Assembly: GCA_947447995.1 (NCBI GenBank)
Contig: CANFLQ010000010.1
Coordinates: 1 to 44,242, forward strand
Length of the DNA stretch: 44,242 nt
Reading direction: 5' to 3'
Source of the DNA: Bacteroidota bacterium
Lineage (GTDB): Bacteria; Bacteroidota; Bacteroidia; 2-12-FULL-35-15
Each line of letters opens with the position of its first letter. The first letter of the stretch is position 1. The notes under the pieces are model-generated. The model saw only the letters and a list, made by a program, of their open reading frames with translations. It was not told the origin of the DNA and did not search any database. Positions 25,912 through 35,395 of the stretch are shown piece by piece. The translations under genes and the position numbers were made by a program.

Positions 25912-26319
25912 TTAAAGACTCAACAACCAAGTAAAAGCGTCTTCCTTTGTGCCAAAAGCTTTGGTGGGTGTTTTTGGTTTGTTAATGTTCATATAAAAAT
26001 TGAACAATATTTTTTTTGCCAAATTATCTATAAGTACCGCATTTGCTAATGTAAAAGCCTGCCCCTCATCAGATGCAGAATATTTTCTACCACTATCCGA
26101 AATGGCTAAAAAATCAATAGTAGAAATATACACTGGCATTTTTTTACCTCCTCCAACCTCCCCAATATTTTTTTTTATTTGTATTAAATGTTCCTTATTT
26201 ATTTCTTTTAATTGGGTATCCCAGCTTATTTCAACAATTCCATTCAAATAAAAATTAATTAGGCAAATTCCTTTTATGTTTTTTTGAAGTATAATAGTAG
26301 TTTTTTTATCTGTTGCCAT
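25912..26319 (-). CDS. STAS/SEC14-like small protein (Bacteroidetes family)
   Basis: A 135-residue soluble protein. The pattern KKMPVYISTIDFLAISDSGR, then YSASDEGQAFTLANAVLID and ILFNFYMNINKPKTPTKAF, followed by KEDAFTWL, matches a small Bacteroidetes family with a STAS/SpoIIAA-like fold (recent DUF name not certain). Its function is unknown. It is transcribed away from the TetR gene and converges with the patatin operon. A CAAATGTA at 26355-26362 reads as a -7-like box on the minus strand. Confidence 0.6.
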   Translation of the reverse strand: MATDKKTTIILQKNIKGICLINFYLNGIVEISWDTQLKEINKEHLIQIKKNIGEVGGGKKMPVYISTIDFLAISDSGRKYSASDEGQAFTLANAVLIDNLAKKILFNFYMNINKPKTPTKAFGTKEDAFTWLLSL

Positions 26320-26413
26320 AATTGGATAAACCTATCATTTTTTTAATATGCCAACAAATGTATAAAAACAATCGACAAAAATTCTTATTTGTATCATTAA
26401 AAAAATACTTGCA

Positions 26414-26441
26414 GGAAACGTTGGAAATTAAAAATGTTTCC
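26414..26441. promoter_or_regulatory. Operator-like inverted repeat in the tetR promoter
   Basis: GGAAAC (26414-26419) and GTTTCC (26436-26441) are inverted copies 16 bases apart that straddle the -33 element of the tetR promoter. A TetR-family repressor binding here would control its own gene. No second copy was found before the TolC gene. Confidence 0.5.
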
Positions 26442-26450
26442 TTAGTTTTG
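26421..26450 (+). promoter_or_regulatory. Promoter of the tetR-efflux unit
   Basis: TTG (26421-26423), 19 bases and TAGTTTTG (26443-26450) match the Bacteroidetes promoter; the ATG follows at 26477. Confidence 0.68.
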
Positions 26451-26476
26451 TCGCCGTTATATTTATTGCCAATAAA

Positions 26477-27091
26477 ATGAAAACAAAAGAACGGATATTA
26501 TACGGTGCGCAGGAGTTGTTTTTTAAATATGGTATAAAAAGTATAACCATGGACGATGTTGCTAAACATTTAGCAATATCTAAAAAAACCATATACAAAT
26601 ATTTTGCAGATAAAGATGAGTTGGTGGAAGACATGACCCGTCAATTGATGAAAAAAAATGAAATTGAATTTGATGGTATTTCAAAAGAAACCGATAATGT
26701 AGTAGATGAGGTTTTTGCAATGATGAAACACATGAGTATTATGTTTTCACAAATGAATCCCAATTTGTTTTATGATATGCAAAAATTTCATCCAAAATCA
26801 TGGAGCTTATTTAAGAATTTTAAAGAAGAATGTATTGAACGCATGGTAGAAGAGTCCGTTAAACGAGGAATAGAGCAAGGTTTGGTGCGCCCCGATATAA
26901 ATACAAAAATTGTTGCACGTTTAAGAATGGAAGAAGTAGAGATGGGATTTAATCCACAATCTTTTCCTCCAACAAAGTTTAAAATTGTGGATGTTCAATT
27001 GGCTTTGCTCGATCATTTTTTACATGGTATTTGTACATTAAAAGGTCATAAATTAATTAATAAATATAAGGAGTTGATTGAAGAAGAATAG
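26477..27091 (+). CDS. TetR/AcrR family transcriptional regulator
   Basis: A 204-residue regulator. The N-terminal helix-turn-helix is typical: RILYGAQELFFKYGIKSITM then DDVAKHLAISKKTIYKYFAD (residues 6-45). The C-terminal ligand domain is unlike any I can name. It is followed by TolC, adaptor and RND genes, so it most likely represses this efflux system and is released by an unknown compound. A strong promoter with an inverted repeat lies just upstream, which suggests self-control. It could also be an independent regulator, since 104 bases separate it from the TolC gene. Confidence 0.93.
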   Translation: MKTKERILYGAQELFFKYGIKSITMDDVAKHLAISKKTIYKYFADKDELVEDMTRQLMKKNEIEFDGISKETDNVVDEVFAMMKHMSIMFSQMNPNLFYDMQKFHPKSWSLFKNFKEECIERMVEESVKRGIEQGLVRPDINTKIVARLRMEEVEMGFNPQSFPPTKFKIVDVQLALLDHFLHGICTLKGHKLINKYKELIEEE

Positions 27092-27102
27092 GGTGGAATT
27101 TA

Positions 27103-27127
27103 GAAGACGGAAGGTAGAAGACAGAAA
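27103..27127 (+). repeat. Short purine-rich repeat between tetR and the TolC gene
   Basis: GAAGACGGAAGGTAGAAGACA contains two GAAGAC-like units (trimmed here). It is low-complexity DNA of a kind often seen between genes of this phylum, and its role is unknown. Confidence 0.35.
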
Positions 27128-27195
27128 ACTGTATTTTAAATGTTAGATTAAAAAGTAGTATTTGTAATTCGTTTAATTAGTAATTAGTAGTATTT

Positions 27196-28560
27196 ATGAA
27201 AAAAACAGTATTTATCCTTGGGCTTAGTTGTTTTGCAATAAGCAGTTTTGCCCAAACAAAGGAAGCCGATAATTTTTCTTTTTCGGTACAGCAAGCAATT
27301 AATTTTGCTATGGAAAATCAAAATAACGTAAAAAATGTTGTTATTGATGAAGAAATTGCACATCAAAAAGTGAAAGAAATTTTTGGTATGGGTTTACCGC
27401 AAATAAATTCCAGTTTTGATTCAAAAATATTTCTTGATATTCCCACTTCGGTAATACCAGCTGCTGCCTTCGGAGACCCACGTGGTGGTTTAAATGCTGT
27501 AAAATTTGGAACACAATATCAGGCAAGTGCCGGCTTTGATATTAGTCAGATGCTTTTTAGCGGAGATTATTTTTTGGGTTTACAAGCATCAAAAGTATAT
27601 GTAGATTTATCAAGCAAAGCAACACAACGCACAAAAATAGAAACGGCAGCAACCGTTAGTAAAGCCTATTATACTGTATTGCTTAACGAAGAGCGGATGA
27701 AATTGATGGATGCCAATATTGTGCGCGTAAAAACAGCATTGGATGGCACTCAAGGCTTATATTTAACAGGTTTTGTAGAAAAAATTGATTTGGATAGATT
27801 AACCGTAACATACAATAACCTATTGGTGGAAAAAGAAAAAGTAGGACGGTTACTTGATTTAGGAAAATATTTATTAAAATATCAAATGGGCATGAACAGT
27901 GAGGCTTCACTTGCGTTAACTGATAAATTAGCAGATGTAAAATTTGACGTTACCAACAATGTTTCCGCAGAAAAATTTGACTACTCGAAACGTGTTGAAT
28001 TTAGTTTGTTGGAAACGCAACACCGACTTGCCCAACTAGATTTAAAAAGAAATCGCCTTTCTGGTTTACCAAATGCATTTGCTTACGGTGGATCAAGTGC
28101 AAATGCGTTTCGTAGAACATATAGTTTTTTTAATATTGATGCTTCGCCTGTTCCAAGATGGTATCCAACATCATTAATTGGAGCAAAAGTAGTAATGCCT
28201 ATTTTTTCAGGATTTCAAAAAAGTGCTAAAACACAACAATCAAAATTATCCTTGCAAAAAGCAGAAAACAATATTGAATCGCTTAAAAAAGCAATTGATT
28301 TGGAACTAATAAATTCCATGACCATGTTGCAAAATGCGGCTGTATCGCTTGAAAATCAAAAGAAAAATATAGTAGTTGCCGAAGATGTATACCGTGTATC
28401 TAAAATGAAATACGAACAAGGTGTAGGTACATATATTGAAATGCTAACTTCTGAAACATCTTTAAAAGAAGCGCAAACAAATTATATAAGTGCCTTATAC
28501 GATGCGTTAGTTGCTAAAATAGATTATGATAAAGCCAATGGCGCATTGGGAACAAAATAG
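27196..28560 (+). CDS. TolC family outer-membrane efflux protein
   Basis: A 454-residue outer-membrane channel of a tripartite pump. It starts with a signal peptide (cleaved after SSFAQ). Two halves of long alpha-helical coiled coil are seen, with the conserved VSKAYYTVLLNEERM segment in the first half and the SKMKYEQGVGTYIEMLTSET segment in the second, which is a hallmark of TolC-like proteins (Y..G..T..E.L....L..A). It is followed by the adaptor and the pump genes in the usual order, so together they should span the envelope. The substrate is unknown. Confidence 0.93.
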   Translation: MKKTVFILGLSCFAISSFAQTKEADNFSFSVQQAINFAMENQNNVKNVVIDEEIAHQKVKEIFGMGLPQINSSFDSKIFLDIPTSVIPAAAFGDPRGGLNAVKFGTQYQASAGFDISQMLFSGDYFLGLQASKVYVDLSSKATQRTKIETAATVSKAYYTVLLNEERMKLMDANIVRVKTALDGTQGLYLTGFVEKIDLDRLTVTYNNLLVEKEKVGRLLDLGKYLLKYQMGMNSEASLALTDKLADVKFDVTNNVSAEKFDYSKRVEFSLLETQHRLAQLDLKRNRLSGLPNAFAYGGSSANAFRRTYSFFNIDASPVPRWYPTSLIGAKVVMPIFSGFQKSAKTQQSKLSLQKAENNIESLKKAIDLELINSMTMLQNAAVSLENQKKNIVVAEDVYRVSKMKYEQGVGTYIEMLTSETSLKEAQTNYISALYDALVAKIDYDKANGALGTK

Positions 28561-28655
28561 GATTCTACGAATTACGAATGATAACGAATTAGGAATACGT
28601 TGATTTTAAAACCAAAAACTAAATACTCCAGACTAAAGACTAAATACTCTATAAA
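28561..28655 (+). repeat. Gap with short direct repeats before the adaptor gene
   Basis: ACTAAATACTC occurs twice (about 28618 and 28640), separated by CAGACTAAAG, after an ACGAATTACGAATGATAACG stretch. It is low-complexity intergenic DNA; nothing else is visible. Confidence 0.4.
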
Positions 28656-29771
28656 ATGAAAAAATTAATTTTAATACCAGGCCTTGCATTATTAATGACG
28701 GCTTGCGGTTCGGGCAGCGATAAAAAAGCAGAACTTGAAAACTTAAAAAAAGAAGAAGTGGCTTTGAAAGCTAAAATTGAAGCCTTGGAAATGGAGGTAA
28801 ATGCTGGAGCAGATAGTAGCACTGTTACAACCAATGGTATTGCCGTATCGGTATTGGCATTAAAACCCGAAACATTTAAAAATTTTATTACTATTCAAGG
28901 TAGAGTTGATGCCGATGAAAATGTAAATTTAAGTACGGGAATGCCAGGCATTATTACAAAAATTAATGCAAAAGTTGGTGATGAAGTAAAAATGGGACAA
29001 GTACTTGCCGAAACCGATGCACAAGTGTTGAAACAAAATATTGCGGATATACAAATTAATATGGAACTGGCAACACAGGTATTTGAACGTCAAAAAATAT
29101 TGTGGGAAAATAAAGTAGGGTCCGAAATGCAGTTTCTTCAGGCAAAAACCAACAAGGAAAGTTTGGATAAAAAAATGAGCATATTACAACAACAATTAGA
29201 ATTAACAAAAATTGTTTCCCCTATCAACGGCACTGTTGATGCTGTTGATATTAAGTTAGGGCAATTAGCTGCACCAGGTGTGCCAGCAATTAGGGTAATA
29301 AATTTTTCCAATTTAAAAGTAAAAGCAGATGTTGCCGAAAGCTATGCTTCAAAAATTAAAAAAGGTGCCGAAGTGATGATTACGTTTCCAGATGCGAAAG
29401 ATTCATTAACTACAAAAATTGATTTTGTATCACGTACCATCAACAGTAGTTCCCGTAGTTTTGCATTGGAAGTTTTATTGGATAATAAAAAAGAATATTT
29501 TCCAAATATGGTTGCAACACTTCACATTAACGATTATAAATCGGCTAAACCGATAATTATTATTCCTGTTAAAGCATTGCAAAAAGATGATACCAATCAA
29601 TCGTTTGTATTTGTTGCTGAAAACAATATTGCTAAAAAACGCATTGTTACCTTAGGTAAAGAGTTTAATGGTAAAATAGAAATTACTAGTGGTTTAAAAG
29701 AAGCAGATTTGCTAATTACCGAAGGGTATAATATTGTTAATGAAAACGATGCAATAGCGTACAAAAAATAA
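28656..29771 (+). CDS. RND efflux periplasmic adaptor lipoprotein (membrane fusion protein)
   Basis: A 371-residue adaptor of the HlyD/AcrA type. The lipobox (LMTACGSG, C17) suggests a lipid-anchored periplasmic protein. A short coiled coil (residues about 24-50) precedes the biotinyl-lipoyl-like domain (TKINAKVGDEVKMGQVLAETD), the alpha-hairpin (about 115-165), the second lipoyl half with IVSPINGTVDAV, and the beta-barrel with ending ITSGLKEADLLITEGYNIV. It links the TolC protein to the RND pump. It is 95 bases after the TolC gene and 189 bases before the pump gene, the latter gap holding a palindromic repeat. Confidence 0.94.
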   Translation: MKKLILIPGLALLMTACGSGSDKKAELENLKKEEVALKAKIEALEMEVNAGADSSTVTTNGIAVSVLALKPETFKNFITIQGRVDADENVNLSTGMPGIITKINAKVGDEVKMGQVLAETDAQVLKQNIADIQINMELATQVFERQKILWENKVGSEMQFLQAKTNKESLDKKMSILQQQLELTKIVSPINGTVDAVDIKLGQLAAPGVPAIRVINFSNLKVKADVAESYASKIKKGAEVMITFPDAKDSLTTKIDFVSRTINSSSRSFALEVLLDNKKEYFPNMVATLHINDYKSAKPIIIIPVKALQKDDTNQSFVFVAENNIAKKRIVTLGKEFNGKIEITSGLKEADLLITEGYNIVNENDAIAYKK

Positions 29772-29810
29772 AAAAACATCGTAATAACGTGTTTGTAATT
29801 ATAGTTTAGC

Positions 29811-29900
29811 ACGTCATTGCGAGGAACATTCTGCGTTGAAGCAGACACTCAATCTCAAACTAAGTATTGTATTAAATTGCTTCGTACCTCGCAATGACGC
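29811..29900. repeat. Palindromic repeat inside the efflux operon (copy 2 of the 12128 family)
   Basis: The left arm begins ACGTCATTGCGAGGAACATT and the right arm ends GTACCTCGCAATGACGC. It matches the element at 12128-12229 over about 80 bp but in the reverse orientation: the loop here reads GACACTCAATCTCAAAC, the complement of the other loop. The right arm has lost the AACGCAGAATG part, so it is decayed. It sits between the adaptor and pump genes. Confidence 0.88.
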
Positions 29901-29960
29901 TCACAAAAAAACAAACGCTTTTACTGATGTTTAGCATTAACGAACTAAAAAAATAACACT

Positions 29961-32900
29961 ATGAACTTTAAAGAATTTAAACCCTCCAGTTGGGCAATTG
30001 ATAATAAAATAAGCGTTTATGTGCTTACTATCATGATTGCAGTTATGGGTATAACGTCCTATAATAAAATTCCGAAAGAAAACTTTCCGGATATTGTTGT
30101 TCCCACTATTTACGTAAATACAGTTTATGTAGGTACATCTCCATCCAACATTGAAAATTTGGTTACCAAACCGATTGAAAAACAATTAAAATCCATTTCG
30201 GGGATAAAAAAATTGAATTCAACATCGTTACAAGACGTATCGGTAATTGTAGTTGAATTTAATACCAATGTAGATGTTGCACTTGCCAAACAAAAAGTAA
30301 AAGATGCGGTGGATAAAGCATCTACTGACTTGCCGAAAGATTTAACGCGTCAGCCAAATGTAATGGAAGTTGCTTTTTCTGATTTGCCTATTATGTATAT
30401 CAATTTGGCAGGCGAAATGGATTTGAACAAGTTAAAAAAATATGGCGATCAGTTAAAAGATAAAATTGAGTCCATGAAATACATTTCCCGCGTTGTTATG
30501 GTGGGTGATTTGGAACGCGAAATTCAAATAAATGCAGATATGTATAAATTACAAGCTGCAAGTATTACTATCAGAGATATTGAACAAGCTATTAAATATG
30601 AAAACTTAAATGTTTCGGGCGGTTTGGTTGCTATGGATGGTATGAAACGAAATTTAACCGTTCAGGCCGAATTTAAAACGGTTGATGAAATAAAAAACAT
30701 TTTAATTACTTCGCCCACTGGTGCTAAATTGTACATAAAAGATATTGCCGAAGTGGTTGATGGTAATAAAGAACAGGAAAGTTATGCCCGTTTAGAAGGC
30801 AAAAACGTAATTACATTAAATGTAGTAAAACGTTCGGGCGAAAATTTGATTGAGGCATCTGATTTAATCAATGAAACGATTAAAAAAATGCAGGAAGAAA
30901 AAGAGCTTCCAGAAGAATTAAAAGTTACCGTTACTGGAGATCAATCCGAAAAAACACGCGCTACAGTTCACGACCTTATTAATACCATTATAATTGGATT
31001 TATTTTGGTAACCTTTATTTTGATGTTTTTTATGGGTGTTACCAATGCCATATTTGTGGCTGCATCTGTACCACTTTCTATGTTTATTGCCTTTATGGTA
31101 ATGCCATCCATAGGCTCCATATTTGGTTTTAGTTATACCATGAACATGATTGTATTGTTCGGATTTTTATTAGCCTTAGGTATTGTTGTAGATGATGCAA
31201 TTGTAGTTATTGAAAATACACATCGCCTTTTTGAAAACGGCAAACGTGATATTAAAACGGCCGCTAAAATGGCAACTGGAGAAGTGTTTTTACCCGTATT
31301 GAGCGGAACCTTAACAACCCTTGCTCCATTTATTCCTTTATTGTTTTGGAATGGAATCATTGGTAAATTTATGTTTTATTTACCCATTACCTTAATCATT
31401 ACATTATTAGCGTCTTTATTAGTTGCATATATTATAAATCCAGTATTTGCAGTTGATTTTATGAAACCACACAAGGATGAAGATAAACATGCCAAATGGG
31501 ATAAAAGCACAAGTGTTATTAGTGCTATATTTATTTTATTGGCATTATTGCTACACGCAACAAGCCATCCTGCGATAGCTAATTTGGCTTTATTTATTTT
31601 ATCATTTTATTTATTTAATAAGTTTTACTTGCACAACATTATTGAAAAATTTCAAACAAAAACATGGCCGGCTTTTCAGGAACGTTACGCTAAAATGTTA
31701 CTGTGGTTTTTAAAACGCCCATGGTCAGCTCTTTTAGGAACCCTTGTATTGTTTATTGTTTCAATTGTGTTTTTTGCAATACGTAGCCCTAAGGTTGTGT
31801 TTTTTCCGCAAGGCGATCCCAACTTTGTATATGTATACGTTAAGTTACCTGTAGGTACCGATCCTGCATTTACCAACAGAGCAATGCTAAACGTGGAAAG
31901 CAAAGTAAACCAAGTTTTGGGCGACTCTAACACCATTGTAAAATCAATTATTACCAACGTTACTAAACAAACCACCGATCCGCAAGATCAGGATCAAAGC
32001 GATTATCCAAATAGAGGAAAAATAGCCATTTCCTTTGTTGATTTTGTAGATAGAGATGGCAAATCAACGATGGATTATTTATTGGCATTGCAAAATAATA
32101 AATGGGATATTCCAGGTGTTGAAATAACCGTTTCTCAGGAACAATCGGGACCACCAGTATCTAAGCCAATTAACATTGAAGTACGTGGCGATGATTTTGA
32201 TGAGTTAGTAAAAAATGCTACTAAATTAAAACACTTTTTGGATGACCAAAAAATTCCAGGTGTTGCCAATTTAAAATCTGATTTTGAAAGCAACAAACCC
32301 GAAATTGTATTTAACATAAATAGGGAAAGAGCTAATGCCGAAGGCGTATCTACTGGTCAAATAGCCATGGAAATACGCAATGCTGTGTTTGGCGATGAAG
32401 TAAGTAAATTTAGAGACGATAACGATGAATACCCCATTATGCTGCGTTATCAATACAATCAGCGGAATAACATTGAAGCATTGCGTAATTTAAAAATTAC
32501 GTTTCGCGATAATAACCGAAGAGGAGAAGTAAGAAGCATACCCCTATCATCGTTTGCTACCATTGAATACAGCAATACCTACGGTGGCATTAAACGTAAA
32601 ATGCAAAAACGTGTAATTACCCTGTCTTCAAATGCTGTAGCTGGGTTTAACGAAAACGAAGTGGTAGAAAGCGTTCAAAAAGCAATGGAAAATTTTAAGG
32701 CTTCTAATAGTGTTGAAATAGCGTTTACTGGACAACAAGAAGAGCAAAAAGAAACAGGCTCTTTTTTAGGTGGCGCATTAATGGCTTCATTGGGTTTAAT
32801 ATTATTAATTTTGGTAACACAATTTAACTCTGTTGGAAAACCGTTTATAATCATTACCGAAATTTTCTTCAGTATTATTGGTGTATTGATTGGTACTGCC

Positions 32901-33437
32901 ATATTTAAAATGGACATGAGTATTGTAATGACTGGTGTTGGTATTATTGCCCTAGCAGGGGTTGTGGTGCGCAATGGTATATTGTTGGTAGAGTTTGCCG
33001 ATTCGTCGCGCGCCAGCGGGATGACCTTGTGGAATGCAGCTTATGAGGCAGGTAGAACACGTATGACACCAGTTATATTAACAGCAGCATCGGCAATACT
33101 TGGTTTATTTCCTTTGGCAGTAGGTTTTAATATTGATTTTGAAACCCTGTTTGCAGAAGGAAATCCACATATTTTTTTAGGTGGCGATAGCGTTATTTTT
33201 TGGGGCCCATTGGCATGGACAATGATTTTTGGATTGGCATTTGCAACATTCCTAACCTTGTTATTAGTGCCAGCCATGTACCTAATAGCAGAACGATTAA
33301 AACGTAAATCGGAAATTATTTTAAAATATTTGGGTTTACCTAGCGCAGTAATGTATATTCCGTTTTTTATACTTGTTACGCGCGCAGTATTTTATTTTAG
33401 AAGAACAAAATTAGATTATGGAAATTTGGATCATTAA
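29961..33437 (+). CDS. RND efflux transporter permease (AcrB/CusA superfamily)
   Basis: A 1158-residue inner-membrane proton-driven pump. It has the first helix with VYVLTIMIAVMGITSYNKIP and ENFPDIVVPTIYV, the two large periplasmic domains, and the proton-relay helix LALGIVVDDAIVVIENTHRL (two Asp). Two additional hydrophobic segments (about residues 520-560, ISAIFILLALLLHATSHPA) form an insertion near the middle compared with AcrB-type pumps. The C-terminal half has MTGVGIIALAGVVVRNGILL, typical of the family's helix 10. It works with the upstream adaptor and TolC proteins. Drug or metal specificity cannot be told; the HME-type DD pair is suggestive only. Confidence 0.94.
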   Translation: MNFKEFKPSSWAIDNKISVYVLTIMIAVMGITSYNKIPKENFPDIVVPTIYVNTVYVGTSPSNIENLVTKPIEKQLKSISGIKKLNSTSLQDVSVIVVEFNTNVDVALAKQKVKDAVDKASTDLPKDLTRQPNVMEVAFSDLPIMYINLAGEMDLNKLKKYGDQLKDKIESMKYISRVVMVGDLEREIQINADMYKLQAASITIRDIEQAIKYENLNVSGGLVAMDGMKRNLTVQAEFKTVDEIKNILITSPTGAKLYIKDIAEVVDGNKEQESYARLEGKNVITLNVVKRSGENLIEASDLINETIKKMQEEKELPEELKVTVTGDQSEKTRATVHDLINTIIIGFILVTFILMFFMGVTNAIFVAASVPLSMFIAFMVMPSIGSIFGFSYTMNMIVLFGFLLALGIVVDDAIVVIENTHRLFENGKRDIKTAAKMATGEVFLPVLSGTLTTLAPFIPLLFWNGIIGKFMFYLPITLIITLLASLLVAYIINPVFAVDFMKPHKDEDKHAKWDKSTSVISAIFILLALLLHATSHPAIANLALFILSFYLFNKFYLHNIIEKFQTKTWPAFQERYAKMLLWFLKRPWSALLGTLVLFIVSIVFFAIRSPKVVFFPQGDPNFVYVYVKLPVGTDPAFTNRAMLNVESKVNQVLGDSNTIVKSIITNVTKQTTDPQDQDQSDYPNRGKIAISFVDFVDRDGKSTMDYLLALQNNKWDIPGVEITVSQEQSGPPVSKPINIEVRGDDFDELVKNATKLKHFLDDQKIPGVANLKSDFESNKPEIVFNINRERANAEGVSTGQIAMEIRNAVFGDEVSKFRDDNDEYPIMLRYQYNQRNNIEALRNLKITFRDNNRRGEVRSIPLSSFATIEYSNTYGGIKRKMQKRVITLSSNAVAGFNENEVVESVQKAMENFKASNSVEIAFTGQQEEQKETGSFLGGALMASLGLILLILVTQFNSVGKPFIIITEIFFSIIGVLIGTAIFKMDMSIVMTGVGIIALAGVVVRNGILLVEFADSSRASGMTLWNAAYEAGRTRMTPVILTAASAILGLFPLAVGFNIDFETLFAEGNPHIFLGGDSVIFWGPLAWTMIFGLAFATFLTLLLVPAMYLIAERLKRKSEIILKYLGLPSAVMYIPFFILVTRAVFYFRRTKLDYGNLDH

Positions 33438-33466
33438 TAAAACGTAACGCTTGTTATTGTATTTTT

Positions 33467-33495
33467 AAAGAACCACCTAATTTGGGTGGTTCTTT
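33467..33495 (+). terminator. Terminator of the efflux operon
   Basis: AAAGAACCACC pairs with GGTGGTTCTTT around TAATTTG; it lies 30 bases after the pump's stop and ends in a T run. Confidence 0.9.
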
Positions 33496-33563
33496 TTATT
33501 TAGTAGCATTGGTTTTTATAGATATATTTACGTCAACTAATTTTATAAAAAAACAAAAACACC

Positions 33564-34625
33564 ATGATATCAATTTCAACAAAACAAGTGTTAGCACAGC
33601 TAAAAGCCGACTTAATAGGAAAAGATTCCTATCGTGGAGTTACATTAACCTATTCATGGTTAGCAAACCAAGTAGGGCATTTTTCACTAGGGTTTATTCC
33701 CACACTATTAACTTCGGTTGTTTTAAAAAAATATACAACTAGTAATAATGTTGCTATTTGGTCGGCTGTTATCATTTCTGTTACTTGGTTATTATTTGAA
33801 ACCTATAATTTTTTAGGCCCACTTTTATTGAAAAAAAAATCGAAGTCAAAATTACTTTTTATTCCAGGTAAAATACATTCATTTAATCCACCATGGACTA
33901 ATATTGCTTTTGATACATTTACCGATTTGTGTTTTTTTTGGACAGGAGCATTTTCAGCCAGTTTGTTTTTAGGATATACCAATACAGCGGTTTATATTTT
34001 GGCAGCCTTACTATTAATTCTTATTTCCCCTATTCGTTATTGGTACATTACCAAAATGTATATGCAATCGGCACAATATCCATTTCAGTTTAGGTTAAGC
34101 CAATGGGAGGGCAATATTAACCCAAGCGATAAAATTATTGTAGACCAATTTATTAACAATAATGAAATAGGAAATCATTTATTTGTTTTTGGAGTTAAAG
34201 GGAGCGGAAAAACAAATATAAGTGTTGGAATAGGAACAGAAATGGCCATTAAACGTAATCCTTGTTTTTATACTACGGGTATAAAATTAGTAAGTGTTTT
34301 TTCCGAGCCCGATTCCGTTAATCCAAATTTTGCTACTCAGTTATGGACATGGCGCCAGTCTTCACTTCTTGTTATTGATGATATGAATGTTGGAGGGACT
34401 ATAAAAAATGAAATGCTTAATCCCGATAATTTTTTTAAAATAGTAGATGCGTATTCTGTAATAAATACAGAAAACAGAAACGCATTGCAAAATAAAAATG
34501 TTATTTGGGTGCTAAGTGACGAAAATTTAGATACTGTTTTATTTGATCAATGGAAAAGTATGCTGGTAAATATAGGAGTTCCTCCCAAAAATATTTCATC
34601 CATTAATTTACTACCCACTAATTAA
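33564..34625 (+). CDS. Membrane-anchored P-loop protein of unknown function
   Basis: A 353-residue protein of two halves. The N-terminal half has about four hydrophobic segments (residues about 36-56, 62-84, 122-138, 142-160), and the C-terminal half (about 180-353) is a P-loop domain with Walker A VFGVKGSGKTNIS (G210-T217) and Walker B SSLLVIDDMN (D272, D273). The order membrane-then-ATPase is unusual and not that of ABC or AAA transport proteins that I know. The ATPase half resembles STAND/DnaC-like or KAP-type folds only in outline. It lies alone between two terminator regions, before a LuxR regulator that is encoded on the opposite strand. Function unknown. Confidence 0.72.
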   Translation: MISISTKQVLAQLKADLIGKDSYRGVTLTYSWLANQVGHFSLGFIPTLLTSVVLKKYTTSNNVAIWSAVIISVTWLLFETYNFLGPLLLKKKSKSKLLFIPGKIHSFNPPWTNIAFDTFTDLCFFWTGAFSASLFLGYTNTAVYILAALLLILISPIRYWYITKMYMQSAQYPFQFRLSQWEGNINPSDKIIVDQFINNNEIGNHLFVFGVKGSGKTNISVGIGTEMAIKRNPCFYTTGIKLVSVFSEPDSVNPNFATQLWTWRQSSLLVIDDMNVGGTIKNEMLNPDNFFKIVDAYSVINTENRNALQNKNVIWVLSDENLDTVLFDQWKSMLVNIGVPPKNISSINLLPTN

Positions 34626-34644
34626 ATGTAGTGTATGTAGCAAA

Positions 34645-35379
34645 TTAAGAAATAATGTTATTTTCAATAGCAAAGCTGATGAGGTGGCTTAAACTTCGTA
34701 CTTTAAATCGTTTATAAAGGGGTATAATTCTTTTTTCAATAGCCGATTGCGATACATTTAATAGGGTTGCTATTTCTTTAAAAGATTGCCCTTGAGCAAC
34801 CAGCGATAAAGCTTGTTTTTCTTTTTCCGAAATTGCTAAATGTTGAAACAATACTTTGTTTAAATTTTCTTCAAATTTAGATTTTGCAGGACCATACGCA
34901 GCATATTTCATTATTGTACCAAATTTTAAACTCCTGTTTATTTGGCAATGTCCAATAATCTGGGTTACTTTCCCGTTTTCTGCTTTATGTACAGCAACCC
35001 GCCATATTAAAGGGATATGATTTCCATTTTTATGAATTTTTTTTAATTCAATCGTAAAACTGTATAATTCCAAATCATGTGTTTGCGAGTTAATAAACAG
35101 CAATGCTTTATCATTTAATTCGTTCGAAAACTGTGTATACTCATCCGTTGAAATACTTACCAATTTTAGCATCGATATTTCATTGTTTTTGTATCCCAAC
35201 ACCTCTTCCCAACCATCGGCATATATCATTTTATCTCTTTCAAAGGAATAAATATAAATGGCTTCTTCCGGAAATTTAGTAATGCTTTTTTTAAAATGCA
35301 AAGCCTCCTCAGTTAATAAATCGGCAGGGGTGTCGCTAATTAATGATTTTGAATATTCACCTTGAATTGGAGTAATCAT
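34645..35379 (-). CDS. PAS-LuxR transcriptional regulator
   Basis: A 244-residue regulator. The N-terminal part (about 40-145) is a PAS-like sensor domain (IYIYSFERDKMIYADGWEEV then LGYKNNEISML), and the C-terminus (about 183-244) is a LuxR/GerE helix-turn-helix (ISEKEKQALSLVAQGQSFKE then IATLLNVSQSAIEKRI). The frame is open to 35460, but the ATG at 35379 is the better start because the region 35396-35444 holds a promoter element for the opposite gene. It has no receiver domain, so it senses something directly or alone. It is divergent from the CapK-like gene and lies beside a 20-bp palindrome found in three places in this window, so it may control all three units. Confidence 0.87.
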   Translation of the reverse strand: MITPIQGEYSKSLISDTPADLLTEEALHFKKSITKFPEEAIYIYSFERDKMIYADGWEEVLGYKNNEISMLKLVSISTDEYTQFSNELNDKALLFINSQTHDLELYSFTIELKKIHKNGNHIPLIWRVAVHKAENGKVTQIIGHCQINRSLKFGTIMKYAAYGPAKSKFEENLNKVLFQHLAISEKEKQALSLVAQGQSFKEIATLLNVSQSAIEKRIIPLYKRFKVRSLSHLISFAIENNIIS

Positions 35380-35395
35380 AATTAATGATAATTGA

